DNA from: Anthoceros angustus
Lineage: Eukaryota; Streptophyta; Anthocerotopsida; Anthocerotales; Anthocerotaceae
Reading direction: 5' to 3'
Assembly: GCA_010909165.1 (NCBI GenBank)
Contig: MU008161.1
Coordinates: forward strand, 1,736,001 to 1,800,000
DNA length: 64,000 bases
The position numbers were made by a program, and so were the translations under genes. The notes below the pieces were generated by a model. It did no database searches, was not told the origin of the DNA, and saw only the letters and a list, made by a program, of their open reading frames with translations. Every line of letters starts with the position of its first letter. The stretch's first letter is position 1. This document shows positions 54,060 through 64,000 of the stretch, piece after piece.

Positions 54060-55340
54060 GGTCGACTTGTGTAGACGCAGCCCAACATGTTAGCAAAGAC
54101 ATCCGGGAGGATGAGCATTCAATGCAGTACCTGCAGACAGGTCAAGTCAGCATTGATTGGCCGCAGGTGGAGCAGGAACGTGTGAGGAAGCGTGCAACTC
54201 TGTACAGCTGGCGTGATGGCTATGTGCTACGGCAGATGGGGCACGGAGTGGAACGTCTGGTGCCACCTCCGGCAGACCGAGAAGGCCTCATCAGCAGAGT
54301 ACATGAGGACATGGGCCACTTTGGGGTAAAGAGAACTTACAGTCTCTTGGTTCCCCATTTTTATTGGCATGGAATGCATGCACAGGTGAAAGCACATGTG
54401 GCCTGTTGTGAGCCTTGCGGCAGTCAAGGCTTCGTTCACAATGCAAGATCCTAAGCTACATCCTCGCCCATCATGGGTTTGTTTTTAGGTGGTCATGCGA
54501 TCTTATTGGCGAGCTACCCGAACACCTAGAGGGAATGTCCACATACTTGTGATGATGGAGCATTGCTCTAAGTGGGTAGAGGCAGTGGCCTTGCCAGACA
54601 AAACCTCTAAGAGCACATCGCAAGCATTTCTCCAGAACGTATTGAGCAGGTTCGGGAGCTGCGCTGAGTGCTTGACGGACCAGGGGTCTGAATTCAGGGG
54701 AGAATTTCAAGACCTCTTGGATGCCGCACTCATCGACCACCGCAGGACCAGCAGGGATCACCCACAGGCTGACGGACTGGCCGAGCGCATGGTGCAGACC
54801 ATCAAGAGAGGACTGCGCAAGCTCTGTTTGCAGCACGGCAAAGGGGAATGGGATCTCATGCTGCCCTACATTCTGATGGGCTACAGACTCAGCAAACACG
54901 CAGCCTTGGCCCATTTCTCCCCATATTTTCTCCTTTTTGGCAGAGAGCCAGTGCCACCCAGCGCCATCGCCAAGCAAATGCAGGAGGTAGTGCCACAAGA
55001 TGACCCAGCCACTTGGGCCTCGATGATAGGTGACAGGGCTGTGCTTTTCCGACATGTGATGCCAATGGCAATGGCAAACCTTCACATAGCTCAGCACAGA
55101 GACACGCTCAGGTATGCCCATACAAGGAGTGGCAATTTTAGACCCAAGCTCAAGAAATTCAGAGTGGGCGATTTCGTCTATCTTCGCCAGACGGACACAT
55201 TGGAGACACACCACGGTCAGCAGATTCGTGAAGTGAAGCCCAATGGTGTCTTGGTTTTGTGGCTCATGGCGTGGTCATTTCGACCATACTAAGAACTGCA
55301 CCATGCCATCTTAGAACTTGGATCCGACTATTGTAACAGT
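54060..55340 (+). pseudogene. Integrase (zinc-binding, DDE core and C-terminal parts)
   Basis: The H2C2 zinc-binding part is near 54,300-54,420 (HEDMGHFGVKRTYSLLVPHF...HVACCEPC). After a shift at about 54,450 the catalytic core follows: CDLIGELP (first Asp) near 54,495, LTDQGSEF (second Asp) near 54,676, and HPQADGLAERMVQTIK (Glu) near 54,780, so the DDE triad is visible. The C-terminal part has FRVGDFVYLRQTDTL near 55,155. The longest uninterrupted frame is 54,489-55,292. It inserts element DNA into the genome and is split into at least three frames here. Confidence 0.85.
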
Positions 55341-55363
55341 TAGGTACCACCTCCGACACCTCG

Positions 55364-55498
55364 GTGTGTAGGAGGACAGATGATGCGGAATTGATGCTAT
55401 TATGTGATGGCTGCAACGGAGGCTTTCACCTTTTTTGTCTCCAGCCACCACTTGCAGAAGTACCGGAGCAGATGTGGTTTTGCTCCAAATGCTCAACA
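55364..55498 (+). pseudogene. PHD finger at the C-terminal end of pol
   Basis: The frame starting at 55,364 reads VCRRTDDAELMLLCDGCNGG, FHLFCLQPPLAEVPEQ and MWFCSKC, the spacing of a C4HC3 PHD finger (C...CDGC-x4-H-x2-C...C-x2-C with the aromatic WFC). Only the first Cys of the leading pair is missing, probably through an indel. A TGA follows soon after (55,540s), so the finger ends the polyprotein, in the place chromoviruses carry a chromodomain. PHD fingers read histone H3 tails, so it could steer integration. Its frame is shifted relative to the integrase frame. Confidence 0.8.
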
Positions 55499-55595
55499 AC
55501 AGGTGCAGCAATGTGCCACTTGTTGGGCCAGATTCAGGTGTGAAGACCAGCCGTGTGTCATGCTGGCCATTTGCTTGCTACTGACCTCACCAGCT

Positions 55596-55604
55596 GGGGG
55601 GGGG
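55596..55604 (+). other. Polypurine (G9) tract
   Basis: Nine consecutive G residues directly precede TGTAGAGGG. This is the expected place for the plus-strand primer next to a 3' LTR and marks 55,605 as the LTR start. Confidence 0.6.
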
Positions 55605-56320
55605 TGTAGAGGGATTGAATTTTGAATTTACTGTTTTTCATCGCTGGACAGCCACTCTGAGGCAGGGGCTGTCCCCAATTTTGCCAGCCCTTTTACAGCT
55701 GGAGAGGCCCTTGGTAGCACAAGTCCATCAGAGGTGCTCTCGCTTGTGTCGATGCCAAAGGCACATGCGCGAAGACGTCAGTAAGTGAGATAGTGAGCTA
55801 AGGGTTGGTGCTATATATGCACCATTTACGCTCATTAATTAACAATTGTTTAGTAGTCAAAGTAATGGATAACAGCTTAGCTATTTTTGCATTACTAGAT
55901 ATTAATTAGATCGTAAATGGTGAAGGAAATTAGCTATTTCGTGGCCGGGCCGCAAGCCCGCAAGTGGCTCGTGGGCTCGCACTGTGTACGCTAATCGCCT
56001 AATGATGTTACGAGGTGAAGATGGTGTCGCACCAAGAGCATGGTGATGACGCGAACACGCAGCAAGGACACGAAGGTTGGAGATGGCGTCACGAAGGCGC
56101 TTGTTGAAGTCAGCGAATCTGCGAGGACACCGGAATACCATGATTTGTACCGATCTTTGTGAATACAAGATTTCCTTTGTGTGCACGATGCTCAGTGTCA
56201 TGGTGTGTGTGTCACACCGATCGCGGATTTACCAACTCTGTGCAACCCGCTTAGGGTAGCCCTTTTAACTTTCGTGTGTGAAGAAAGCCACAGCACATGT
56301 GAGTGCAGTTGGCTCGTCTT
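55605..56320 (+). repeat. Right (3') LTR of the Ty3/gypsy element
   Basis: It begins TGTAGAGGG after the purine tract. Bases 55,768-56,320 match the left LTR. It is followed without a gap by a second copy of its own first ~155 bp (56,321-56,476). Confidence 0.7.
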
Positions 56321-56476
56321 GTAGAGGGATTGAATTTTGAATTTACTGTTTTTCATCGCTGGACAGCCACTCTGAGGCAGGGGCTGTCCCCAATTTTGCC
56401 AGCCCTTTTACAGCTGGAGAGGCCCTTGGTAGCACAAGTCCATCAGGAGGTGCTCTCGCTTGTGTGCTGATGCCAA
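56321..56476 (+). repeat. Extra copy of the LTR start, truncated
   Basis: TGTAGAGGGATTGAATTTTG through GATGCCAAAGGCAC repeats 55,605-55,754 almost exactly, then diverges. It could be a tandem LTR remnant from unequal recombination or a repeat-collapse artefact. Confidence 0.7.
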
Positions 56477-56506
56477 AGGCACGACACTGGTCCACATAGG
56501 GCCTAC

Positions 56507-56843
56507 AAAGCCACACTATCGACGATTTGAGACGACTGTATGTGGAAAAAAGCCACACTATTGAGGATTTGAGACGACTGTATGTGGAAAAAAGCCACAC
56601 TATCGAGGATTTGAGACGACTGTATGTGGAAAAAAGCCACACTATCGAGGATTTGAGACGACTGTATGTGGAAAAAAGCCACACTATCGAGGATTTGAGA
56701 CGACTGTATGTGGAAAAAAGCCACACTATCGAGGATTTGAGACGACTGTATGTGGAAAAAAACCACACTATCGAGGATTTGAGACGACTGTATGTGGAAA
56801 AAAGCCACACTATCGAGGATTTGAGACGACTGTATACGGAAAA
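56507..56843. repeat. 42-bp minisatellite, about eight units
   Basis: Eight near-identical units (GGATTTGAGACGACTGTATG...) with only a few substitutions. On the plus strand each unit encodes 14 residues (LRRLYVEKSHTIED), two heptads with coiled-coil character. The frame 56,527-56,874 is open and ends KEEKVEELIA but lacks an ATG. The minus strand is also open (202 codons). Forty-two is a multiple of three, so any frame free of stops in one unit stays open. Confidence 0.85.
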
Positions 56844-56876
56844 GGAGGAGAAAGTAGAGGAGCTTATCGCGTAGTT

Positions 56877-58610
56877 TGGAAACTCCTGGGAATCATCCGT
56901 TTCAGCAGCAACTAGGATAGGAGCTGAGGTAGCAGATTTAAAGCGGACCATCTACATGCCTTGACCCGTGAGTTGCATGTGGCACGGGCCTTTCATTGTA
57001 TGTATCACGAGCTTTCTTAGCTTACATGGGACCTCTGGAGTAGCAAAGTTGGCGTCGCCAGGAATATACTCCACAGGAGCTCGGGAGCAGCCAATTGAGT
57101 AGAATCTGGCACAGCTCCAACAACATTGATGTTGCAACAAATGGGCAAAGCCCACAAGTTACCTCTTCTCCATATTCCTCGCCTCCATCCTACTGTTGCT
57201 GTTGTTCCTCCTCTTTACGGGTGACGAGATTGAGTTTCTAGTGGGGGAGCAGGCAAAGATAATCAAAGAGGCTGAAGGCGCTCCCAGCGAGGCAAATGAG
57301 GGCACAGGAGAAGGCCGATGAGATTTCAGCATCCATCATTTTGAGCGCTGGAGGGGGTGTCACAAATTTGAAAAGCTTCAAGATGCGACTACCAAAACTT
57401 TGCTTTAAAATTTTGCTACAACATGCGTGGAAAGGGCTACCAAAGGCCTCAAATCGATGTGCAAAACATGACGGTTGTGGTCATACCCACCCGCATATTT
57501 TAGCTTCAAAAGGGCTCAGTCATACCAACTTGTACATTTCACCTGATCTTCAATAGCGCTTGGCCATACCAGCCTTTACATCTTAGCAATTGCTGACGAA
57601 CAAAGGTCATTCTTTCCTCATCTATGTTGTGCTCACAACATAGATGATTGACAATTGATTGCGTATTCCGACTTTTTTCATGCTAAGCTAACCTCAATTA
57701 AATTAGGCATAAGCAGGCCACCCGCATTGCATGACAAAGCTGCTCTTTGGGATTTCCCATCTCTTTTTCTTACATAAAGTTTCCATTTACCTTCATGTAC
57801 TAAGGAATGGATGAGGTAGCCAAAGAAAATAAAGCTAACTTTAGAACGTAGATTATTGAATATATACATATATATTTATAGTGGATAGCTCGGGTCTACA
57901 TTCCACTTGAATTGCTGAATTGACGATCTCGTTTTTGGTGGGTCTCGACTTCACCATTCAATTGATTCTATTGGTTTGACAAAAGTTGGGAACATGTGCA
58001 GGGTGGTGTCCTACACCTTGTCATGCAATTATATAGATCATTCGTCAAAACGCCTAGTTTCTGTATTTTGCAGAAGAGCACCGTAGTAAAATATTATTAT
58101 GAGTAGTGAAAATATTATTTTGGGTAAGTATCTTCTATCTCGGTAAGAAACATGAGTCAGGTTCTGTGGTCTATATTTGGTGATACCGACAAGTATTTTG
58201 CATCGCGCTTATGGGTTGATATGCTACGCCTATTCTTGCTTCGCACATCTATTAGAGAGCCTCTTCAACACCAACATGCAGTTGTCATGAGTGGTGTTTG
58301 GTGAGTGTGCTTGGAGCGATGCGGCGCGGTGAAGCGCTGCAGTGCCGTGTACGGTGGGGCATGTCCCAGGGTTCAGGGCTTGCTTTGTGGTGGTATATGT
58401 GGCTCTAGAGCAAGGGACATTGGGGTTGATATTGCGGTGAGCATAGGGTGGAGGAGGTTGCGGTGAGGACAAGATTTAGGGATTTTCGTGCGACATGATT
58501 TACGGATTTTGGTGCAGCGGCTGTGGTGGGTGGTGTGGAGGAGGAGGTCGCGATTATTTTTATTTTTATTGATTTTTTGAGGTTATGACTTCTATTATCG
58601 TTAAGCGTAA
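56877..58610. other. Intergenic region without a recognisable gene
   Basis: Short frames only. A stretch at 57,200-57,360 (GEQAKIIKEAEGAPSEANEG-like on plus) could belong to the repeat-bearing coiled-coil remnant upstream. The rest is AT-rich, with GT/GG-rich sequence at 58,260-58,560. Confidence 0.4.
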
Positions 58611-58612
58611 AA

Positions 58613-59230
58613 CAGTTAAATATGTAGATAAGAGGGTATCAATATTGGAGACTAGATTACATAGTATTGAGGACAAATATGAAGACAACGCGGTATTTGT
58701 ATTGGAGACTAGTGTTTACTTAAAATTGAGGCGGAGAATATTTCCTTAAGGGAAAAATATGAGTCTCTTTTGGCTAAACACCAATCTTTGGCATGGGACT
58801 CGAAGGACGAGGGGGTGAGGAGGGCCAGGAGGACGAGGGTGATGAGTTCAATTCCGTAATGCATGATCTTATAGATAAGAGATTTAATAATCAAGATGTT
58901 ATCATTAAATAATTACAACAGGATCTTGAATCGGCAAGCTTATGGGCTAAAGATTTTGAAGCGTCTTTCCAGGTCAAGTTTGATTCATTGCTTTTGCAAG
59001 TCAATGCCTTCAAATTCCTGTTCCTTGTGTGGGTTGCTTGTCGAAGGCAGATGTAGCACCTAATTTGGAAGGCTACAAGAAGGTTATTCTCGAGCTTATT
59101 CATGCATAGAGGGAAGAAGGCTATAAGAAGGTTATTCTCGAGCTTATTCATGCACAGAGGGAAGAAATGCACAGTTATATGGCCAAAAAGTTGCAAGGTT
59201 TGGATGATCAGGTTGATGGTATTGATTGAT
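58613..59230 (+). pseudogene. Degenerate coiled-coil coding remnant
   Basis: The plus strand reads, over two or more shifts, YVDKRVSILETRLHSIEDKY, SLREKYESLLAKHQSLAWD and LQQDLESASLWAKDFEAS, that is, charged heptad-like helices. A 52-bp tandem duplication (GGTTATTCTCGAGCTTATTC, 59,082-59,160) interrupts it. I do not recognise the parent gene; gag-like coiled coils are one possibility. Confidence 0.35.
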
Positions 59231-59504
59231 TGAAGATTATTTATCTTGTTTAAATTTTACTTTTATATTAATTCTAATTATTTTACTACAATCTATGTAG
59301 TTATCATATTTCAGTCCCATCACGGAAATCCGTCCTTAGTGGACTTAAATAAAATTCTTTTTCTTCTTTTCTTCTTTATGTACGTATCGCCGATTGGATC
59401 TGTCGCACGAGGTGTTTCCTCCAATTAGGGCTTTGTGTTGGTGGTGTTCAAGTTTGCGTTTTGGTGAGGAAGGGTGGCAAGAAGCAGCTGCTCGGGGATA
59501 CAAG

Positions 59505-60858
59505 ATGTTGATTAGGATAAGGAGTCGCGATGGTCTGGAGCGGGTGAATTTGGATTCGACTGCCGCTGTCCACGATCTGCAAAGTGCCATTGCAGAGAAT
59601 TTGAAGGTGCCCGTCTCGAACCAGGTCATCTCAAGAAATCAGGCGCTGTTGCTGTCCAAAGACTTCAATTCAGCTGCTGCGCACAAGGATCTGGGGGATA
59701 AGTCGGCTTCTCTCGCATCCTTGGGAATTGCAAATGGAGCCATGGTGTTTCTGTACTATACCGGGGAGCGGGTGGTCGCGGGGCCGACTGTCAGTCCTGC
59801 TGGGATCTTCGGCAAGAAGATGACTATGGACGATCTGATAGCCAGGCAGACCCGGATTGAGAGGCAAGAGAAGCCGCACTGCTCCTCCCTGTCCTTTGAC
59901 CGGGATGCTGCCAATTCCTTTCAACATTATGTGCATGAAAGCCTCGCTTTTTCGATCAAGCGGGGAGGGTTCATGTACGGGACTGTGAGCGAGGGAGGGG
60001 ATCTGTCCGTGGAGTTTATATACGAGCCACCGCAGCAAGGCAGCGAGGAGAGCTTGCTGTTGCTAAGGGATCCCGAGGAGGAAAGGCATGCGGACACTAT
60101 CGCAGCCGGTCTGGGGATGCAACGTTTAGGGTTTATCTTCACCCAGACCGTGAGCCAGAACAAACGGGATTACACCCTCTCCAACGGAGAAGTGCGGCAG
60201 GCTGTTGAACTCCATGCTGAAAGTAGCCTCCCAGGATGGGCAACGGCAATTGTCAAGCTGGAAGTCAACGAGGATGGTGCAGCTGATGTGCACTTTGAGG
60301 CATTCCAGCTGAGTGACCAGTGTGTGAAGCTGTTTAGGGAGAATTGGTTCGATGATGCAGTTGAAGGGGTGGATGCCAAGAACACAAGGATGAAGAAGGA
60401 TGTCGTCATAGCCGGGAAGGACACTCGTGATGTGGACAACGACTTTTTCCTTGTTCCTGTCAAAATTCTCGATCATCAGGTTGGTTTTCCCACACAGTCC
60501 ACTAATTTCCTGCCTCCTCCTACACCTAGCTGAGGTCTTGTTGCAAACTTGTCCGCTCACAACCTGCTGTGGGATATTGTCTGTCTTGCAGGGAACACTG
60601 TCATGCTCATTTCCAGTCGAGAACAGGTTACCGACTCCCACCTTGCAGTCCTTGAAGGCACATTTGGACCGAAACAAAAGCTTACCGTATGTGAAGAAGA
60701 TCTCGGACTTCCATCTGCTGCTCCTGCTGTCAAACTACCTGGACGTGAACACGGATGTCCCTCAGTTGGCTGAGGCAGTCCGCACTGGGAGCTCTGTCCC
60801 AGATGGCTACCAACTTATCATAGACTCCTTCGCAAGCAACTTCAGCCAATTCGGTTAG
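59505..60858 (+). CDS. NPL4: NPL4-like cofactor of CDC48
   Basis: Two exons, 59,505-60,479 and 60,592-60,858, joined in phase 0 by a 112-bp GT-AG intron, give 413 residues, the same length as the Arabidopsis protein. The start is the ATG of MLIRIRSRDGLERV; upstream in-frame codons include no ATG. Residues ~1-80 form a ubiquitin-like domain. The NPL4 body follows (TMDDLIARQTRIERQEKPHC, SFQHYVHESLAFSIKRGGFM-YG, LGMQRLGFIFTQTVSQNKRD) and ends with the conserved HLLLLLSNYLDV segment. With UFD1 it links the CDC48/p97 ATPase to ubiquitinated substrates for extraction from ER membranes and chromatin. Plant NPL4 lacks the C-terminal NZF finger, as here. Confidence 0.93.
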
Positions 60859-61243
60859 CCCTACGTAGGTGTACAAAATGTATGTATTAATTGACCCTGT
60901 CGCTGACAACGGTAGCCGAATAGAATATGCCACGGTCGAGAATTCCTGGCGCACCTAAAATCAATATTACACGAAATGTCTGTTCGTCCATTCCTTAGCC
61001 CGCCACCGTCTCCGCTGATGCCGCCGCGATCGGATTGCGATAAGCCTGCTCTCTCGGCGGTGCTAATATGTTGCCCATCTCCCGCGTTGCGTACGCCGGA
61101 ATTTTGTGCATCTCTCCAGGACCAGGAGAGGATCGTGTGGCCTGGACTGTGCACCGGTGTGGAAGCGAGGGCGGGAGCCGGAGTGTGAAGCAGAGGTGGT
61201 GATTCTGCTCAAGGCTGGTAGCCCAGTTGCACGGCTCGCCAAG
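60859..61243. other. Spacer between NPL4 and the ascorbate peroxidase gene
   Basis: A 385-bp spacer between genes on the same strand. No ORF is supported. It should hold the NPL4 3' UTR and the APX promoter and leader. Confidence 0.4.
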
Positions 61244-62934
61244 ATGCCAGCTCCGGTCGTGGACGATGCCTACAGGAAGGCCATCGAGGCGGCTCGTCGT
61301 GACCTGCGGGCTTTCATTGCCGAGAAGAATTGTGCTCCCATCATGCTCCGTTTAGCGTGAGTGGCTTGTGCCAGGGATGGCTCATGTTTTGTAGTGTGGC
61401 ATGGGGATTTGCTGTGGGCGCGCATTCCGAATTCTGGCTAGGTTTGATGGAGTTGCACGCTGGCAATTGAAATTGCGTTGCTTGGAAGGTGGCACGATGC
61501 GGGCACTTACGACGTCAAGACCAAGACTGGCGGTCCGAATGGCTCCATCCGTAGTGAGCGGGAGTACACGCACGGAGCCAATAACGGGCTCAAGATCGCT
61601 ATCGATTTTTGCGGTAACGATTTGTTGTGTTGTTTGAGGTTTTGCATCTTTGCGAGGATTGTCTTCATTGTAATGCCCGCCGAAACGGGTGCTCAGCTCG
61701 TGAGTGGATGGTGAGATGTTGCTATTGCAGAGCAAGTGAAGAGGAAGTACCCGAATGTCACTTATGCTGATATCTACCAGGCATGGAATTGCTGCCCGTG
61801 TTGAGTTTTTCTGGCCACTGTGTGCACGAAGAGATTTTGTCTTGAGGATCGTTGGGCGAGAAATTACGGTTGTTTCACCTAGATGATGTTGGCTTTTGCT
61901 GCAGCTGGCTGGGGTGGTGGCTGTGGAGATTACCGGGGGTCCGATAATTGATTTTGCCTATGGCCGGAGGGTAAGTAAGCTATGATGACCAAACCTGTGG
62001 CTTGTGCCAAACGTGCGGCAGCTTGCCCTTCTCACAAATCCTCACGTGTCAGGACTCGCTTGCGGTACCACCCGAGGGCCGGCTTCCCAATGCAACAGAA
62101 GGTAGTTTGCGCTTTTGCAGCTTGCGGTCATGTCATTTCTTTTGTTTGAGCAGACTTGTGAACCCCGTCGAGCTCCTCTCCGTTACAGGTTCCGCACATC
62201 TACGGGATGTTTTCTACAGAATGGGTCTTAGTGACCAGGATATTGTTGCACTTTCGGGAGCTCACACCCTCGTAAGAAGTCTGGTCGTTGTTCCTTGGTA
62301 TTCTTGCCGAGAAAGTGGTTCTGCCTGTGAGTCTAAGGCATCAATCATCTTGTTCCGTGGGTTCAGGGAAGAGCCCACAAAGACAGATCAGGGTTCGAAG
62401 GACCTTGGACTGAGCACCCTCTGAAGTTTGACAACAGTTACTTCCAGTAAGGCAATATTCACTTCCCATGGTGTAGTTGGTGCAGGGCATATGAGTTCTA
62501 AGATGAGAACGTCTTCGGCCTGATCTGGACAGGGAACTGCTTGATGGGGAGACAGGGGAGTTGCTACAGCTACCCACCGACAAAAGCCTAGTTGAGGATT
62601 CCGCTTTCAGAGTATTTGTAGAGCTTTATGCCAAGGTAGGTACCTCGCCCACCAACTTTTTTATGAGTTGATAGGTCTCGTCGCCATTCCTACTGATCCT
62701 TGCCTGGTATAGGACGAGGAGGCCTTCTTCAGAGACTATGCCGTGTCCCACAAGAAACTCTCTGAGCTCGGCTGCAAGGATACATCACCAGCCTTTGCTG
62801 GACAGGCTCGCTCAGGCGACACTGTGAGCCCATCTGTCGTTTTGGGGCAGGCCGGGTTCGGAGTCCTGACTGCGGTTGCGGTTGTGGTGCTGAGCTACTT
62901 GTACGAGGCCGGTAGAATAGTCGGCAAGAAGTAG
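61244..62934 (+). CDS. APX3-like: Peroxisomal membrane ascorbate peroxidase, nine exons
   Basis: Exons 61,244-61,356, 61,489-61,613, 61,731-61,780, 61,905-61,970, 62,053-62,101, 62,189-62,271, 62,367-62,446, 62,533-62,635 and 62,713-62,934 join in one frame (296 residues). The distal heme side is [12 protein letters not shown] (catalytic Arg, Trp and His across junction 1). The proximal His lies in [22 protein letters not shown] carries the Arg used for ascorbate binding. The C-terminus has one membrane span ([19 protein letters not shown]) and a short basic tail (GRIVGKK), the signature of the peroxisome-anchored APX3 group. It reduces hydrogen peroxide leaking from peroxisomes with ascorbate. 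Intron 3 starts with GC instead of GT (CAG|GCATGG); all other introns are GT-AG. Confidence 0.93.
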
Positions 62935-63930
<996 letters not shown>

Positions 63931-64000
63931 AGCAGGGTTGGATTACTCATCTTCTTTCCTGTCGTAGCGTAGGACATACTGGAGGAGGCGACCGTGGGAA

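Larger units (their letters stand above)
47211..56320 (+). mobile_element. Ty3/gypsy retrotransposon carrying a DNA methyltransferase and a PHD finger (decayed)
   Basis: About 9 kb bounded by ~550-bp direct repeats (47,211-47,765 and 55,768-56,320). The domain order on the plus strand is gag with a zinc knuckle, aspartic protease, C5-cytosine DNA methyltransferase, reverse transcriptase, RNase H (tandemly duplicated), integrase with zinc-binding and DDE core, PHD finger, purine tract, LTR. Integrase after RNase H identifies the Ty3/gypsy order. Nearly every domain is crossed by small indels, so no intact polyprotein is encoded. The methyltransferase sits between protease and reverse transcriptase; comparable insertions into retrotransposons have been reported in charophyte algae. 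The left LTR lacks the first ~150 bp present at the right end. Confidence 0.88.

Noticed and set aside
56343-56951. 202-codon ORF antisense to the 42-bp repeat
   Set aside because: It is open only because the repeat unit contains no stop in that frame. The flanking residues resemble no family.

Overview
The window is nuclear DNA of a green, plant-type eukaryote (Streptophyta). It carries a WRINKLED1-type double-AP2 factor, plant B-boxes, a DUF579 xylan methyltransferase-type protein, a peroxisomal membrane ascorbate peroxidase, plant-type SEC6 and NPL4, and genes split by short GT-AG introns. Several genes that are multi-exonic in flowering plants are intronless here. A Ure2p-type GST and a methyltransferase-bearing Ty3/gypsy element point to a streptophyte alga, bryophyte or other non-seed lineage. 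I cannot name the species.

Region 1 (60-15,643) is one composite LTR retrotransposon on the minus strand with three very long LTRs (3.2-4.0 kb). They are separated by two short internal regions that hold only gag remnants. A 5-bp duplication, GTGTG, brackets the whole 15.6-kb structure. The LTRs have TGTGGAA/TTCCACA ends, a tRNA-Asp-like primer site, a purine tract, two divergent TATA boxes and several minisatellites. No pol is present, so it looks like a gag-only, non-autonomous element. It sits inside a GC-rich GGCCGGCC minisatellite that reappears at 17.1-17.8 kb.

Region 2 (15.6-22.4 kb) is repeat-rich and gene-poor. Region 3 (22.4-44.4 kb) holds the host genes: WRI1-like AP2 factor (+), B-box/DUF2786 locus (+), GST (-), SEC6 (-) head-to-head with a C2/class-3 lipase (+), DUF579 protein (+), a small plastid membrane protein (-), a retroelement relic, a membrane-anchored OTU protease (-) and NADH-cytochrome b5 reductase (-, nine exons).

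Region 4 (47.2-56.5 kb) is a decayed Ty3/gypsy element (+) with the order gag - protease - C5-cytosine DNA methyltransferase - reverse transcriptase/RNase H - integrase - PHD finger. The embedded methyltransferase and the terminal PHD finger are the most remarkable content of the window: both are chromatin or DNA-methylation modules carried by a transposon. A 42-bp minisatellite follows it. Region 5 (59.5-64.0 kb) holds three housekeeping genes, all (+): NPL4, peroxisomal ascorbate peroxidase (nine exons, one GC-AG intron) and the NAC alpha subunit.

The host genes do not form a pathway. Loose themes are endomembrane and lipid work (SEC6, lipase, cytochrome b5 reductase, WRI1), redox (GST, APX) and protein quality control (NPL4, OTU, NACA). 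Repeat copies differ mostly by small indels, so consensus or assembly errors in the repeats are a real possibility.
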